Made by a program: the position numbers and the translations under genes. Positions 5,844-6,009 of a stretch of DNA of 6,009 nucleotides are shown piece after piece. The stretch spans positions 1 through 6,009 of the forward strand of contig JAJTHR010000148.1 in the NCBI GenBank assembly GCA_021298935.1, written 5' to 3'. This DNA is from Parachlamydia sp. Lineage in GTDB: Bacteria; Chlamydiota; Chlamydiia; Chlamydiales; Parachlamydiaceae. The notes under the pieces are model-generated. The model was not told the DNA's origin. It ran no database searches and worked only from the letters and a program-made list of their open reading frames with translations. Position 1 is the stretch's first letter. Each line of letters opens with the position of its first letter.

Positions 5844-6009
5844 TTATACCATTTCCCGAAATTAAAATCATAAATTTGACTTGTCAGCGCTTCAGATTTA
5901 AAAGATCTTTTCGAAGTTGATATCTTTGAATATCAACAAGGAGAGATCTTTTAAAGATGAAGGTGATCACAAGTCAAATTTATGATTTTAATTTCGGGAA
6001 ATGGTATAA
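5844..6009. repeat. Long inverted repeat: perfect 41-bp arms around an imperfect inner stem
   Basis: The left arm 5844-5884 (begins TTATACCATTTCCCG, ends TTTGACTTGT) is the exact reverse complement of 5969-6009. Inside it, 5890-5908 and 5944-5962 pair at 17 of 19 positions, both carrying TTTAAAAGATCT. GTTGATAT (5916-5923) pairs with ATATCAAC (5930-5937) around a six-base loop. The axis is shared, with a one-base register shift in the middle stem, so the whole 166 bases can fold as one hairpin. No coding frame is evident. The repeat stops at the window edge, so the true outer ends and any target duplication cannot be seen. It could be a MITE-like non-autonomous element, a strong bidirectional terminator, or an assembly fold-back artefact. 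Confidence 0.85.

Noticed and set aside
5844..6009. Long inverted repeat as a CRISPR unit, tRNA or attachment site
   Set aside because: There is one palindrome only, no spaced direct repeats, no cloverleaf, and no integrase gene in the window.

Overview
The window is bacterial and gene-dense, with only short gaps between genes. By eye its base composition is in the mid-40s percent GC. I infer a chlamydia-like (Parachlamydiales-type) organism with moderate confidence. The grounds are a PgeF protein whose C-terminal half carries the SPSLGPDEAEF and FFSYRRDK motifs, as I recall from chlamydial homologues, and a small seven-cysteine outer-membrane barrel next to it. No rRNA or marker gene fixes the taxonomy.

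Layout. (i) Positions 1-2492, minus strand: a three-gene importer operon of the SsuABC/TauABC/NrtABC class, in the order periplasmic binding protein, ATPase, permease. Both junctions are 4-base GTGA overlaps. The permease runs off the left edge and lacks roughly its last 15-35 residues. (ii) Positions 2493-2607: a short AT-rich divergent promoter region with a small inverted repeat and A9 and G6 tracts. (iii) Positions 2608-4341, plus strand: a DUF692 (MNIO, multinuclear non-heme iron oxidase) gene overlapping a DUF2063 gene by ATGA. This is the enzyme and partner pair (HvfB/HvfC, BufB/BufC, MbnB/MbnC type) that modifies cysteines in ribosomally made peptides. The MNIO gene is interrupted by a +1 frameshift at a run of eight G at 2730-2737; removing one G restores a 281-residue protein. 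No precursor peptide is visible nearby. (iv) Positions 4349-4969, minus strand: a signal-peptide-bearing, cysteine-containing outer-membrane beta-barrel protein. (v) Positions 5041-5814, plus strand: pgeF, a peptidoglycan-editing/purine nucleoside enzyme. (vi) Positions 5815-6009: no gene, but a small hairpin over the pgeF stop and then a very large inverted repeat. Its 41-bp arms are perfect complements and lie around an inner, imperfect stem. It runs exactly to the right edge and may continue beyond it.

How the parts fit. The importer brings in an organosulfonate-like or nitrate-like anion; the substrate cannot be read from sequence. The MNIO/DUF2063 pair would modify a peptide encoded elsewhere, probably for metal handling or stress. 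The barrel and pgeF act on the cell envelope. The most unusual observations are the MNIO/DUF2063 cassette in a probable chlamydia-like genome with its on/off-type G-tract frameshift, and the long palindrome at the right end.
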